Shown here in pieces: positions 45,001 through 60,000 of a stretch of 64,000 nt of DNA. Positions within the stretch are counted from its first letter, which is position 1, and the number at the start of each line of letters is the position of its first letter. Made by a program: the position numbers and the translations under genes. Origin of the DNA: Penelope pileata (Eukaryota; Chordata; Aves; Galliformes; Cracidae). Location of the stretch: contig WBMW01003122.1 in NCBI GenBank assembly GCA_013396635.1, positions 39,792-103,791 of the forward strand. Direction: 5' to 3'. Under the pieces are notes generated by a model. The model had not been told where the DNA came from. It searched no databases and worked only from the letters and a program-made list of their open reading frames with translations.

Positions 45001-48000
45001 CTCAACTCAACCTGAAAGTCTTGTGGGCAACATTTTGGCTGACAATACAAGTGAGTCAAAAAAAAAAAATTATAAGATGTCTGTCAGTTTTCAACTTCAC
45101 TTTGATTTCTGTGACCTCAAATGAAAACAAGTAGTTCTATTTTGAGATAGTTACAGATGTGTAATCCTGATCCTTTTGCTTTTTCTAAGCCACTATTTTA
45201 AACCATAAAAAATAAACAAACAACCAACAAAATCTCATTGATTTTACTTACTTTGAAGTCATTATTGAATCTACCAAAGTTGACTCGGCCCATATTCTCT
45301 ACCAAGATGTCCAGATTTGCTCCAGCCTTCCCAGTTATATTTATCATTAGTGATTTGTCCCTTTCAAGGACTCCTTGCTGAACCTGTATGAATTACATCA
45401 AGAAGAACAAAGAATAATCATTGAACCAACAAAACCCTGTCATCTCTCTCTTCAACTTAGATAAATAAAAGAAAGGGGTAAAGGAAACAAACAAACAAAA
45501 AGTTACAGAAAAATATTTTTCTTTCCTCCTCTTGCATGCAATCACACACATGCAAACACACAAAAAGCTGGTACAACAATATTCACATGTGAGTACATCA
45601 GCAAGATGTACTACGAAGCACATCAGCCATAATCATCTAACTGATACCATCTCTTTCCTTAATTTAGTGCACCTAACAATCAATTTTCAGAATTCTAGTG
45701 GCTTTCGATGCACCTGATTTACAAAAAGTTAGTCTAGTAACTGAAAAAAGTGTCAGATACTAGAAGATTATTCATCTTCCATTTAAGCTCACATCAATAT
45801 TTAGCTTTATTTATTCCCATTCTCACGACATCAGAAAAGAAGAGCTTGATGTGGCCATAAAGGTGATAAGAATCATCATAGATTGAAGAATAATTAAAAA
45901 GTGAGGTATTATTAAGCAGGAACAAAACTCTGCTTAAGGAAAAAAAGGTAAAGTTTATATCCTGTACCATGTGCTACATTTTTTTTTTCTAAACTTGTTG
46001 TCCGAAGCCAGTTTCATAAGGTAAGGCATGGACTCAGGCTTCCAATTCTTCCCAATTCTCAAAAGGAAAAAAAAAATGTGTATATATACGTATAAATGCA
46101 TATATATACATGTATATATGAAAAACATCAATGAAAACACTGCAGAGAGCCATCAAGCATATACATCTCTACCACATTTTAAGAACCTGCAAGTAAGCAG
46201 GTATTTTTCAGAAGACGTCATAAATCTGTATCAACATGGAAACACCTCAAAAATGGAAACAGATACATGTTCATATTTTCTGAAACATTACTAAAAACTT
46301 ATGGTATGAATCAACTATACACTTTCTGACTTCCTTCATCTTATTAAATGATATTATTTAATCAAGTTGTTTTAGTAAGCTAAAGAAAGGAGAAAAAAGG
46401 CAGATTGTGTTCATGTCTTTCATGAAGGCCGCTCACAGCAGTAATGGATACCAGCAAACAGTGTTTACCCCATCCACAGAGACATAGGCACGATCATGGA
46501 CTCCATTTAAAGGTGAATACAGTTCTGTTGGCTCCGTGCAATTTTTTGGAAGCTTCGTTCTATACAGTACGAACCCAAAATACTAAGAAAAGAAAAGAAA
46601 AAAAAAATCCCCAGATTAACAAACCAAGTTATTCTGTAGCTTCAGTTCAGGTCATAAAGTAGAAATATCCCACATTCCTGCCTACATGCTCATGCTGAAA
46701 CATTAACTTTCATTCACTTTAGATAACATCTATCAGAGATACCAGCTTCAGATTAGAGTTCACTTTGACCTTCAAGTGATGGGTGTAAATTCCACAGAGT
46801 TTCCATTTTGAATTGTTCATCAGTACATTCACATAACTTAAAAAGATAGAAGTCTTGGCTATGAAGGTATTTTCTCAATAAAATCAAACCATTAATGACT
46901 AACAGGATAATTTCTTCATTAAAATAAACTAAAAATAGCTGAAAACTCCTCCAATAACCGACTTCATAGAAGTGTACTTTGTCAACCAACATATTAATCA
47001 GGTCGATATTATCTATTTTACAAACTATCAGAAACATTTCAGAGTATTTTTCACCAAGTTCTCCATCACTGAAGAAAAAAAAGTTATAGTCATTTGACCT
47101 TTTTTTCCTCCTTCATCACAACGTGAAAGAAAAACAATAACAAAAAATGCAATGTCAGCAGCCACAAAACCATTTATCTTCAAAACTTGGTTTACTCTCT
47201 TCTTCCTGCCATGTTCTAATCCATCTCCAGTCTACTATAATGATTACATTTACATTGCATTTGTAACAAGGTGCCCAGAAAAAACAGAAAGAAAATGTGG
47301 TGAGATGCAACCAGAGGAGCTGCATAGCCCTCTCAGGAGTTGTCCTAAACATAGCACAAACAGCGAGAAGAGCGGAAGACGAAAGACAGACCAACTAGAA
47401 ATTACATCCAGCTACAAAGTACCACGAGCAGCAGTTTCTCTCACACCTCTCTATTAGTGCCTTGAAAATAAAAAATCAGAACTTTGAATCCTCACTTGAC
47501 TAATGCCTTAGAAAATATCCCAGGCACGTGCTGAACTGCATCCTCCTTTTCTCTCTCCCCCAGCTTCTACCACCGTCTCTCCACATAGTTTATCTTAGCT
47601 GGAGGCAACTGGGATCCATGCTCCAGTCTCTGTTAAGTTCAGCACAGAACGGAGCTGTATATCCTTAATGGAAAGACACTGACCCTCAGCAGCAAGGAAA
47701 AGATCTTTTACTGTGAGGGAAGGTATAGAAGTTACCACAGCTGACAGGGAAATTGACGCAGAGAGACAGACAAAAGAACAGAGAGGAATGAGAGACAGCA
47801 GAAGCCATAGCAAAATGCAAAGAATATATTTTTCCTATCAGCTAGTGAGGTGAATACCCTATGCAGAAGATTGCAACTCCCTTACCACATCTTCTCTTGA
47901 CCCACCATATACGTAGTAAAAGAAAATGACTACGAATAAGTAGGAGTTTGACAGAAGTGTCAAACAGATTGCACTCCCCAACTCCAGGCTCCCCGACCTT

Positions 48001-51000
48001 CAGAAAAAGCTGTGTTTCAGCCATTGTTCTCACTCTGATAAGCAGGCAAGGAGAGGGAAAGGAAAAACAAAGCAAGGAGAAAGAACAGTGAAGAAAAAGA
48101 TGGTATAGAAAAAAGAATAGTATCTTAAGTACCTGGAAATCAGTACTTCAGAGAGAAGATGGATGAAGGAGAAAGCCTGGACATCAGATACATCTACATT
48201 AGTAGAAAGAGGAAAAGCTTGGGTACAAAACAGGAGCACTGTCAAATATGAAAAAGTCTCCTGTTCATCAATCCTGAACACCTTTACAACACTATCAATT
48301 CCTGTGCTGAGATAAGGTGTAATGCATTGGACATACAAGGAGTTACACAAAGGAGGATTGTTCAAATAAACTTGTCAAAATGACTACAAAGCGCCTACCA
48401 AAGGAATCCTTACCTGTTTTAGCTGAACAAAGGTTAATGGGTAAGTGCTTTTCACTGGTCCAGCAGGCGACAGCTTGTCAAGAACCTCCACCACAGTGCC
48501 CACCTGCAACATAGAAAAGGGAGATATATGAAGGTCAGTAAAATTCAGTCTCAATATAACAGCTTGAACACACAGCCACCTTGCCAGCTACCTGCATCTG
48601 TCAAAAAGGAAAGCAAGGAGATCTTACGCCCTTACAACACATTTACAGACACAAAACTAATACAATACAGCACAGAAAACTGAACAAATCTGAAAGAAGC
48701 ATGCTACATACAAAGCAACGTTTTAAAAATCCAGATCTTTTAAATTTCCTGTGGGTTCACAAAACTAAAAATGACCCATTACTCAACAAGAACTAACCCA
48801 GGAGTTTATCACTAACGTTCTCTAAGTAAATACTACTGCTCTGGACAATTGATACAAAACAACTTTATTATTGAAATGTTACTTAATTATACTTGCATCA
48901 GCTAGGGAAAATACCACTGATTTCCAGTCAGTTACTCTAGAATCATTCTGAAATAATTAGGAATGTAATCTGCTTCCACCAATAGTTACCCAAGTAGAAT
49001 TTATGCTATTTAGTCTTGATTTTAGAAACTCTAAGGCTGCAACTTAGCATCATATATAAATAGCTGGACTGATTTTAATGAGAGTGGCAGCAAGATATAG
49101 GCTATATAAGGTATAGACTATATACGGTACAGTCACATGCCTAAGTACCTTGCTGAGTGAAGATTTAACATATGTACGACTAAAGTGCCTCTTGTTGCCA
49201 TCTGAAATTACATTTGCGATTGTAAGAGTTTTCTGCTCACCTACATTTGTATCTGAAAACCCACTATGATGTTAGTCAAGATGCATACAATGTGTTGTAT
49301 TTTACAAGCTTAAGAAGTCAACAGCATTTATATTTTTCATGTAGGATCTCAGTCTGTTTCACTAGAAATATTGTCACTGGTCAGTGGTAATTACACACCA
49401 GTCATCCAAAGTACTTTACAAATGCAGATGTGCTTTCAAACACCAGAAAGAACAGTAAAAAAATAAAAATGAAAAATCAGGCGTTTAAAATAATGAAAAC
49501 CTATATACTCCATGAGCATTTGCAAAAATACAAATTTCTTAGGCTACTTAAATAATGAAGATACTGAATTTTTGCCCAGCATATATGAAAACAAGCAGTG
49601 CTGAAATAAACAAAAATATATTAATATACACTATTTTAAAATCCTGTATGTGACAGAAGTCATCATGTAGATACAATTACATCTATGTACATACAACTAC
49701 TTCTTCAGTATGTAAACACAGATCTAAATGGACTTCTGAAATGAGTTTATTTCAGCTACCAAAAAGAGACCGTAAGCTCATAAAAGGTAACGCCTTCACT
49801 ACCTGGAGGTTGGGTCTTCCTCAGTAGTCCACAGCTAAGCACCTTCATCGTGACAAAAGACTGTCTGTCAAATGACGGCTTCCAAATTTTGGATGAAAGT
49901 AGCTTACTCCTACATTTTCACTTAAAATGGCAGCCAGCTTTCAAAGAGTAAAAATCCCCAAACCGTAACACAGGACCCAGTTGGCCACAGCAGACTGAAC
50001 CACTAGGTCTTGTACAACAACTTTGAAGCAAGAGATGAGCATCTTTGCACAGATCCTGACAGAGCGTATTTACAGAACTAAGGAATAAATCTATGAGCAT
50101 TAATAGCCCAGGGTGCAGGTGGACAACAAAACTGAAAATGAACTGAAGTGGTATTAAGTTGCACATGGTCACTTGAATCGTCTACTAACTGGCAATGAGT
50201 GCTGCTTTGTGCCTTGGTTGTAAACATGTCTCTCTGATGTTCTTCTGAACTAATGCTATTAAGGGAGCTTCTGCTCTGTATGCAAGTGAATCACGTGTGT
50301 TCGACCTATTTACTAGGTTCGTAGAAGCTCACTTCTTTGCAATCTTTTATTCAGCTTATCACTCTTAAGTGGTGCGCACAAAAGAAAAGAACAAGGCCTG
50401 TGGACAATTGGTATCACAACAGAAGCGGTAAATTTAAAAATTACAAACTTGGTCAAGAATTTTAAAAAAAAAAAAATTCAACCAACAGATGACTAACAAA
50501 AGATAGCAACACTTTTCAATCCTCCAAAGCAAGGTTCTCAAAACCAAAGTGAAAGATCAGACATGAAAGAAAGAAACAAAACAGCTGCAACAGGATTGGT
50601 ATCAACTACTGACAGCATCCTGTTTGCTTAAACCATCTGTACCCCAAACTCTGCCCCCAACTCAGACCTCTCGGGTCGCCTGATACCACATTCGTTGCTG
50701 TTGCTCAAGCTCTCCACAGCCCGGGAACGGAGTACAACTCCAAAATCTACACGTTTGCAGGCCATGGTGCTGGGGCAGGCATTTCCTTGTGACCAAGCAC
50801 TCCTCAGGGCCCACTAAGTGTTGACCAGAAACTACCACCTGCTCACAGCCTTCACAGCCACCAACACACTGCAGACAGTAAGACTCATTCATTTGCCTCT
50901 AGAGAGGATGTTTCTCACATTCTCGGTCTTAAACTCCATCTTCTTGATCACATTTCTTGAGCCCATCTATTGCTATTACATGAGTCTCCGTAAAGTATGC

Positions 51001-54000
51001 CATGTGTCTACTGAAAATACTCCAGAATCTGTTCTCTCTTCCTTTCTGCAAACAGGTCATAGGAGTAGGTTCACAGCCATGGATTCAACATTTGGCGTAA
51101 GTGGACTGACTGCTGAACCCTGACTGCACAGTGAGGCTTTCACATAGCACCTGTTACAGCACTGTCACTGCAATCAATGCAGCTGGGAAGATTACTGTTA
51201 CAGAATCATAAAATATCCCAAGTTGGAAGGGACCCACCGCCCTGATTACCAAAGCTAACTTATATTATTCACAATATTCCCTCTCTGACAAGTCACGAAA
51301 ATACATCCAAATTTCTCCAGACAACAAAGGGACTGGACCTTGTCACAGCAGTGCTGAGAAAGTATCACCAAGTTGAGAGGGCAGCTTTGGCGGTGACAAC
51401 ACAAACCCTCTGTGATGTGACACTTGTCCCACATTGCGGTTTAACCAAGCAGAGGAGTAAACAGCTGCTGAAGTTAAACAGTGGGTTTGCAGAGCAGAAA
51501 ACAGCTTTCTTCCCAGAAAACAATTCTAGAGGCTTTCAGTACAGATGGCAGTATACACACAGACAATGACAGGAACATCACACCTGGCAGTTTAGAAATG
51601 CCATCCTGCTTCCAAGAATTGCTGGGCACAGAGTAAAATACATCTCCTGGAACAAGCAGGAAGTGTTGGAGGTAAGAAGGTGAGGGAACAAGGTTTCCAG
51701 TGTGATGGCCAGGTCAGAGCTGTGATCCTCGAGCCAGTTTAGTCATCTGCACTGACCTCTCCCTTGTAAGGCAAGTTTCTGACCCAGATGCCGGGCAGCT
51801 TTTATTTCTTGAAGGAAACAGAAAGTTCATAATTCCCACAAAACGGGACAGCCCTATCTGAAAGGCATAAACCATGAGAAAGAGCAGAGATAAAATCTGA
51901 CTGCAAGGCTCCCGAGCGCCTGCAACCCACGATAGCAGCAGAAGGGGCAGGTGTACAGATAACTGTATATAATTAGTCACTACCAAATGTAAAACAGTTC
52001 AGTGAAACCTCGTATGACAACCCTGGCCTAAAAGGTCTGAAGATACTCAGAGATTATTGAAAATGATATAGATCTGTGACAACTCCACTGTGTCACTTTT
52101 ACGAAAAACTGATTCCTGCCCACCACTTGAGTGGGATGACTTGAAAGCATCTGCAAAGCCTTATCACTACCAAACTTCCCAAGACTTCAGCTGCAGTGTG
52201 TAACAGATCAGATAAACTACTGATAGGAGCAGTGGCTGCCAAATTAAGAGTATGATATATAAAATGTTATAAGTTACAATATCCAGTACCCTAATCTCAG
52301 TAATCTTCCACCTCCAAACAACTTGACTGTGAGCAGCAGAATGAATAAAGACAAGTTCATACTTATTTGTCTCTTCAGTCCCCTAAACCATATTCTGCGC
52401 TCACTGCAGGAAACCAGTTGTCAACCATATTTGGCAAAACTGTCACTGATGATAAATGATGGTGCTGGGGACAAATCCCAGCTACTCACGAGCTGACCAG
52501 TTACACCTCTGTTGTCAAACAAGATACAGCAAGGCTGAGTTCTGCATGCTTTTCCCTCAGCAGGAAGCTAATTTAATTCCTTTAATTGGCTACAGATTTT
52601 CACAGATCTTGCGAGAAACTATATTGACAAGACTTTCAAATTCATTGAAAGTTTTCCATTTTTGAAATTTACAACAACTCAAAGTATTTACCTAAGAGAC
52701 ACCTATATGGCACCTGCTCCTTTGCCATGAAAGGCATCATCAGAGGCTACAAAAACATACTTCTCACGCTAACATTTCTCCAGCTACATTACTCATGCAT
52801 GAGTTCTCAGACAACTAAGACTCTATTGTGCTAATATATTATTTTCAGTTTAGTAAAACTTCATGCACAAATGACATACAGTAAAATAACCTTTTTATAT
52901 CCAGATAACATGTATTTATTCCATGTATTTATTCATTTTCCAGCAAGGGTATGATTTGTAATTCCCAAGTTCTGTGCTCTCCTTCCTAAAAGTTCACCTT
53001 CAAGGTCTTCTTCCCTATTTTATATGGTATCTAGAGACTGCCATGACACTCTCATGCACCTTTTTTTTTTAAAAAAAAAAAAAAAAAAGCCAACAGGCAG
53101 CATTACAGAAAAAAAGACTCAGCATATTACAGATGTTAATTTACCTTCTGCAAGCGAACCTTCCCATAGGCGAATTTGGATGTTGTCGGAGGGATAACAC
53201 CTTCCGGTAACTGGTTATACTAGAAAGAAAGGAGGAAAAAAAAACACATGAAACTTAAACACAAAAATGTCTTAAAAGAATTCTCATTTTCCACTTCACA
53301 ACTCGTGAAAGCAGAACTTTAGCTAAAAGTAGATAATCTCACTGTGCTAGTGGATTACACCTGCACCTAGTCTCAGATGGAAGCCTTAAAAAAAATGACT
53401 TGATCACCTGCAGTAAACATGATTTCTTGTAAACACTCAAGGTAACCATAAAAGAAATAAAATAAAAAAAGGCAGCAAACTAAGGAGCTGCCAAAGAATC
53501 ACAGCGTTCTTGGAGCCCTCCTGTGGCTATAGCCTGCATTACCATCTCTGTCAGCCCTTCTGGAGACATTCACCAGTCAAACGGGCACTTGAGTTAACCT
53601 TTCCAAGACTGTAGGGCAGGATTTCCATCTGACCCTCCCACCCTTAGTCAGCAGTGTTTCCATACGGAAATTATTACCCTCTTACAATTTTCTTTTTAGT
53701 GTTGTTATACTCCACAGGCAACTGTACATATGCCTGCTAATCCATTACTGCCTGGACTGCTGTCTTTTAGAAGTGCTTGTGAAAACCTCACAGCCAGCGG
53801 AAAGTAACTTTGCTAGCTGCTTCCAGGCTGCTGGGCACCCTCTAATCCTCAGTGGCTCAGCAAACAGAGAAAAAGGAGGCTGCAGATAAACTTTGCAGAT
53901 AAACTTAAAGACAGTCTTAATAGCTTAAGGTTGCTCTCCTCACAAACCACGTAAGACCCAGCCAGTTTGTTGTACCATTCCACTCATTCAGTTATGCTTT

Positions 54001-57000
54001 ACCTGCCACGGGCAATCAGGGAATACAGTTAACTGCTGCAGCCTCCACCCCAACTAGTGCACACTCTCTGTACTGCCAGAGACCCGGTGCTGGTTCCTAT
54101 GTAGGTGAGCTCATGGAGTTCACCACCTCTCACTCCAACTGCACACATCCATCTGATAGGCACCAGGCTTGGAGCCTTGCTCTCCTCCTCTTGGCCCTGG
54201 TTTTGGTGTCCTCATCAGCTTCATCCAGGCTGCTGAGCTCTGCAGCAGCCTAAGCAGCAGCTACAGTCCCACCTTCCCTTGGCCAGTTGTCACACCTCTC
54301 CCTCCCTAGCCACGCATCATCACACGAGCCATTTCAGCATGCTACCCCTTCCTGCTGGAGCTAATGCAGAAGCAAATGCATAAGTGATTTAAAAAAAAAA
54401 AGTCCTGAACCTGCAAACCCACAGCCACAGAAACCAAAGCCTCCCCCACCGCTCTACAAACCCACGAGCAACCCTCACTGCCTTCCCTCTGCTCCTGCCC
54501 TATGCAGCTATCAGTCACAGGGAACCTGACAGGGAAGCACTCTGCCAGGCTATTTCTGCTTACTTCTTTCCCTACAACTCTATCAGTAACCATCTGCTTA
54601 CAGCATTCTTAGAGAGAGAAGGGGCAAAGGAGGTTCATTATGTTCTCAGACACATTAGAAGTAAATCTAGAAAAGGGCTCTGTCACATGCTGTAGCCCCC
54701 TCCTTTCTGAGCCTACAACCTTCTTACCATACCATTCCCCTCTCTTTCTTCCCATTATTTGTTCCTTTATGTCCACTTTTCCTACCTATTCTTTCATTTA
54801 CTGATGGGACATTCTCCTTAGGGATTTTGATTTTAAATCGGAAGATTTAAACAAATAGCAGTACAATTCCTAGTGCCTTAATGTCAAATGTCAACTACAA
54901 ACTAATGAAAGCCTAAGTGATATTACCGGTAACAGGTTTATTTCTTCCTCTTTGTGTTTGAAAATTATCAAAATAGTCTTTAAAAAAAGAAAGAAAGAAA
55001 GAAAGAAAGAAAGAAACCCAAGAAAAGAAATCAAAAGTAGAAAATTTCAGTTCAAATGGTGAAAATTACAAAATGCTGTCAGCAAATCAAAGAATTTTTA
55101 GACTGAAACCCTTCCTCTTTATTACATTTATTTACTGAAATAGTTTAAGATTAAAGATCGAAATGAGCTAACGTTTTGAATGCAGTAATTAGTTACATGC
55201 AACTTCATTTTCTATCAGCTCATCAGCTCAACCTGCACTGAGCAGACATACTATTATAGGCTGAGAAGGCCTACAGTAGAGACAGGAAAGCTTCACCAAG
55301 ATTCTATGGATACGGAAGGTGAGAGATAAACAAACCACACCAAAAAGCTGTACCATGACCCAACACACCTTAGCTTACACTGAACACTTCAGATCTTATC
55401 AAGGCTACCTCACTGCACTAAAATACTACTTACAGTTCTGATAGGGCTCTTGCCTTGAAGAAAACAACTCAAAAACAGGAAGCTTGGGAACTTCTCTCCT
55501 GAGAAAACCTGCATCAGGAGTGGAGGATCCCCTTGAAAGGCTATCAAAATTATCCCATCAATGCAAAGCTTAGGAATAATGGAGAAATGGAAGAAAACAC
55601 TCCATACCAGGCCTTCTACAGGTGGGGAGATAAAGGCATGCTTTACCCTAAAGATAATGCAATTTCAAGAAACTTATTCTGACCAAGTGCCTCTTAGTGA
55701 ATAGGAAATGTTTTGTCATGCAACAGGGAGAGCAGAGAGTACAAACCTCAGGACTGTCTTTAAGATTTGTCTAAATGGACTTCAATGCAAGTCTATTCAA
55801 AATCCACGTAGGGGTTCCATATTTCACTTCCAGCTCCAGTTTGTAGAGATACTATTCACTCCAAAACATTTTTATAGCAAAGTTGGTTCCACCCATGATC
55901 TATAGTTTGTGGCATCACTAAAGCAAGATGTGTTCACTTGAATAATCATGCTCCTTACAAGACCCAAAAGTACAATACAAGGCACGCGGGACAGACAGCC
56001 GAAGTACAGAGCTGCAGTGCTATCAGGCTGACATCAAGAGATGAGCTTGAGCCAACCGAGTGCCTGATCAGTGTCAAAAGGGAAAAGTCCTGCTCACTTG
56101 TCTGTCCTCCATCTCTACTCCCAGCCAAAAGTTTCCTGTGTCCCTCTGCTTCCCTTCTGCCAGCACCGGCTCTCATCTGACTGAGTGAGCCAATTCAGCT
56201 TACTGACCGCAAACGGAAAGAAAATAAACCCAGTAAAAAAGCAGAGCTGAATCATCTCAGTGTCATATCTGTACCGGCATTTCTTCCTCTGAAAGGAAGG
56301 AGGGAGTCTGGGACAGTAAGGAAAACCAGAAAGGTGCAAGATTTTTCCCTTTTTTAACAGCAAGCAGTTGGGTTGGCCTAGCCGCCTCATTCTAATTTAC
56401 TTCGTTTTCCGGTAGAAAATAGTAAATCCAGAAGCAACTTGCACCAACACAAGAGCAAGAGTACTTGCAGTACACCCGGGATGTTTCAAAAAACCATTTT
56501 AAACATGTCATAGGGACACTCACCATACCAATGACTTCCCTCAAGGCAAAATATTTTTCAGTCAGATCCCCTGCTTCACTCAGTGGAGCATCATAGTCAT
56601 AACTAGTGGGCTGTGGCATATAAGGCATATTAGCACCTAAGAGAGGTCAGGAGAAAAAAAAGAAGAACAATAATCAAAATGGTGCTAGAGTTCTGGTTTT
56701 CTCTCCCAAGGGGAATCAACTTTCAGAATTTCTCTCCAATCACAGCCAGACTGTACTACATTTTTAGATTCAATGCAGATCTTGGCATATGGGATTCAGC
56801 ATAAGGAATATATTCCCTATGGAGGACAATGTCCTTCTGAGCTCACGCTGTTGTGACACAGCTTTCAGAAATATTCTGAAACAAAGCAAATTCATTCATG
56901 TTTCAACTGTTTCACAGTATTGAGTAAAACAAAAGTATCCTTAGCAAAGGTAAATACCAGGTGAGTTAAGCAGAACATGCTGGCAAATAGACAGAGAACT

Positions 57001-60000
57001 GCTAATGCTTTTACAGAATACGTTACTATTTAACGCATAAGCAGCTTCTCTGTATCATCAGAATCATTTAAATAATTTCTTACCATTCCAATAGGCAAAG
57101 TTAGTTCCACCTATAAACATGTACCTAAAACAAAACCAAAAAGTTATCCACTTAAATCAGGTTTTGATGAATGAGGAAAAAAAAAAAATCATCCCAAATT
57201 ACCCTTCATTGAACAGACACTTACAGGTTAACGTTAGCACCGCGTGCCAGGATTTCATTAAGTGTTTTAGCTATAGTTCGTGCAGGCACAACAGTATGAG
57301 GGTGCCCCCAGTGATCCAACCATCCAGTATAAAACTCAGAATTAACCTGAAAGGAGGAAGGGCAAAAGACGAAGGGAAAAACATGAAGAGGGAACAAGAA
57401 CAGAATGCAACGTCAAGTAAGTTACTAGCTGTAAGAGGGGAGGAAAAAAGGTACCTTGACTCATTTTAGCTATTTTTAAACTTCCATAAATACAGCAGAG
57501 CATACATTAAAATCAGTTCGTTTTAGCAGATAACTTGTCAAAGACATGAAATGATCATTTGAGTAATTTTACACGTACACAATGATTTTCAAAGTTTAAG
57601 TATCAAAGAACACAAATTTCCTTAGAACTTGTCAAACTGAGTGTGTTTCAGATATTCAGCATAAAAATAAATGATGGAACAAATACATTATCTGCAGAAT
57701 AACATATACAGATCAGATGCAATTAAAAATAAATCTTGCACTCAAATTGTGTTCCAAGCAATTTCATAACACAGACATAGTCATGTATCCTCAAGGGCAT
57801 TCTCTATCTGTCAAAATGGTTTCCAGTGATCTCACATCCCAATATAGCTTGTGTAGAAACTCTAGGGTAGTTGAAAACAGGAAGCAACATTTAATCTGCC
57901 CTTTTAATTTTGCTTTTAACTTCCACCCACACACATACCTGACTAACTCATCTAATCATACTGTTTCCGCTGCTATGTAAACATTTGTCTTAACAAGGAG
58001 AAATACTGAAAATCAGTATCTCCCGAGACTAAAATAATATCTGCAGAACAACAGTTAATGTGGATTTGACAAACACAGACAGAAGCTCCTCTGTTCAGCT
58101 TTTCTGACTGACTTGGAAATGACATCTGTGTAAATATCCCTAAGAAACTGTCCACTGTGGTCAACTCCTCTATTGTTAACCTCTAAGATTAGGAATGACA
58201 CAAGAACTTAAGACGTACCAAAGGGCCTGTAGGTTCACTGCTCCTCTGAGCTAAGAATGCTGCTGTGACGTTGCCACCTATAAACAGACAGAAAAAAAAT
58301 TGAGTTGCTACATCCATGACTTTTTCATTCTTATTTTACTGAAGTAGGTGTCTTATCTCTCTTCCAACAGCTACCAAAAATACAGACAAGAAACTTACTT
58401 CAGAAAATGTAGCAATCAATATGCTTGATTGATCTGCTTAAGCTACAGAACTTATTTGAAATACCCACATGAACGCATGCATGTGTGCATGCACGTCTGT
58501 GTTTCTGACACAGCCCTTCTCAGGAAAGACATCCTAGCACCAAAAACCCTGAAATGCATCAGAATTACTACTCAGTCATTGGAACACATAGGCCTGGGGT
58601 TGTGGTAGCAAGATGATGGGGAAGAACAGAAGCTAGGCAGTCAGTAAAGAGGAGTTTCATTCCTGAGCAATCCTAGTGGCTCAAGACACAGTAAATGAGC
58701 TACTCATGGGAGTAGTTATTGCCATTGTCTCATGAATGATACACCTGCAATTCTTAATTTCAATCTATTTATAAGAAAGTGGATTTCTATTAGGCATATA
58801 TTTTTGACTTTAAAGAGAATAACGTATATAAGAAGCCACAAGTAAAAAAGAAAAAACTGGAGTTTGTTTCTCGTGCCTTAAGTCTATTTTGCCAAGTCTG
58901 TGTAGTATATGAACATTCACAGCATCAACTCTCCTCTTCTATCAAATGGACACCTTCTGAACACACTGATTGCCTGACTATTCTTCAGGCCTGTATTACA
59001 GCAAACTGTGGCAGCGTGCACTTTTTTTTGTAACAAAGAGCTGTCTCCAACCTGGGGCAAAGTCTACCGTCGCGTAAAGACCCTGAAGAGCTCCACATCT
59101 CAAATGCAACTGGCTTGCACCATCAGTTGTGAACAGCACCACCTCATCCCCAAGATGCTGGCGAAAGACTTTCAGAAGGGAACGCAGATAGTCATAGTCG
59201 CAAGCAAAGTAGCTTCCATACTCATTCTCTACCTGCACAGAGAAAGCAGATCATTAAAGCAGTAGCCAATTTCAGTTTGCATCTAATGCCAAAGATTGAA
59301 AGCCCAAATCCAACCCTCCTTTTCCTTTGATAGCAATGCTGAAAATGCCATTTAAATTCCAGACATGAAGAACAATAGAAGGGGAACACTTCTGGGCACT
59401 CCTCCTTCTCACCTGTATCTCTGCAGCAATCACTGTGTGAAGTTTAAAATCAGCAGCACAAACCTTTTGTTACAATCAAATACTAATGAAACTGAACAAG
59501 CACCACCACTTATCTAGTTTAAGAGAAACTATCCACTATGAATGCACAGCAATGTGTCCTGAAACATTTACAGTTCAAGTTAGATGCTAAGAACTAAAAA
59601 GCCTAAATTTTGAAGCTCTTCTTTTCACAATGGTTAGGCTTATTTCATACTGCTTTTACTCCTGTCCACAGGAAACCCTCCCATCAGATGATTTCAGGTA
59701 ACTGCAATGTATTTTGACTTTATGTGAGAATTGGCATAAACCCCAGATCTTAAAAACTCCACAAGTTTGCTCTATTGCTTTCTGCAGTTGCGAGAAACAA
59801 TTTTGATGGAGCACTCTGCATTCTGCAGACAGTGCATTCAGTTCTTTAGGATAAGAGACCCCACTGAATCTTTCAGCTACCTGAAACCATTAAGGAACTT
59901 CTCTGTACGTTACTAGCCAACACTCATGGAGCGTCCACAAGAGCTATATAAGCATCCATCCTGCTTGGGTTTATTTGATTTTCAGAAAATTACCTGCACC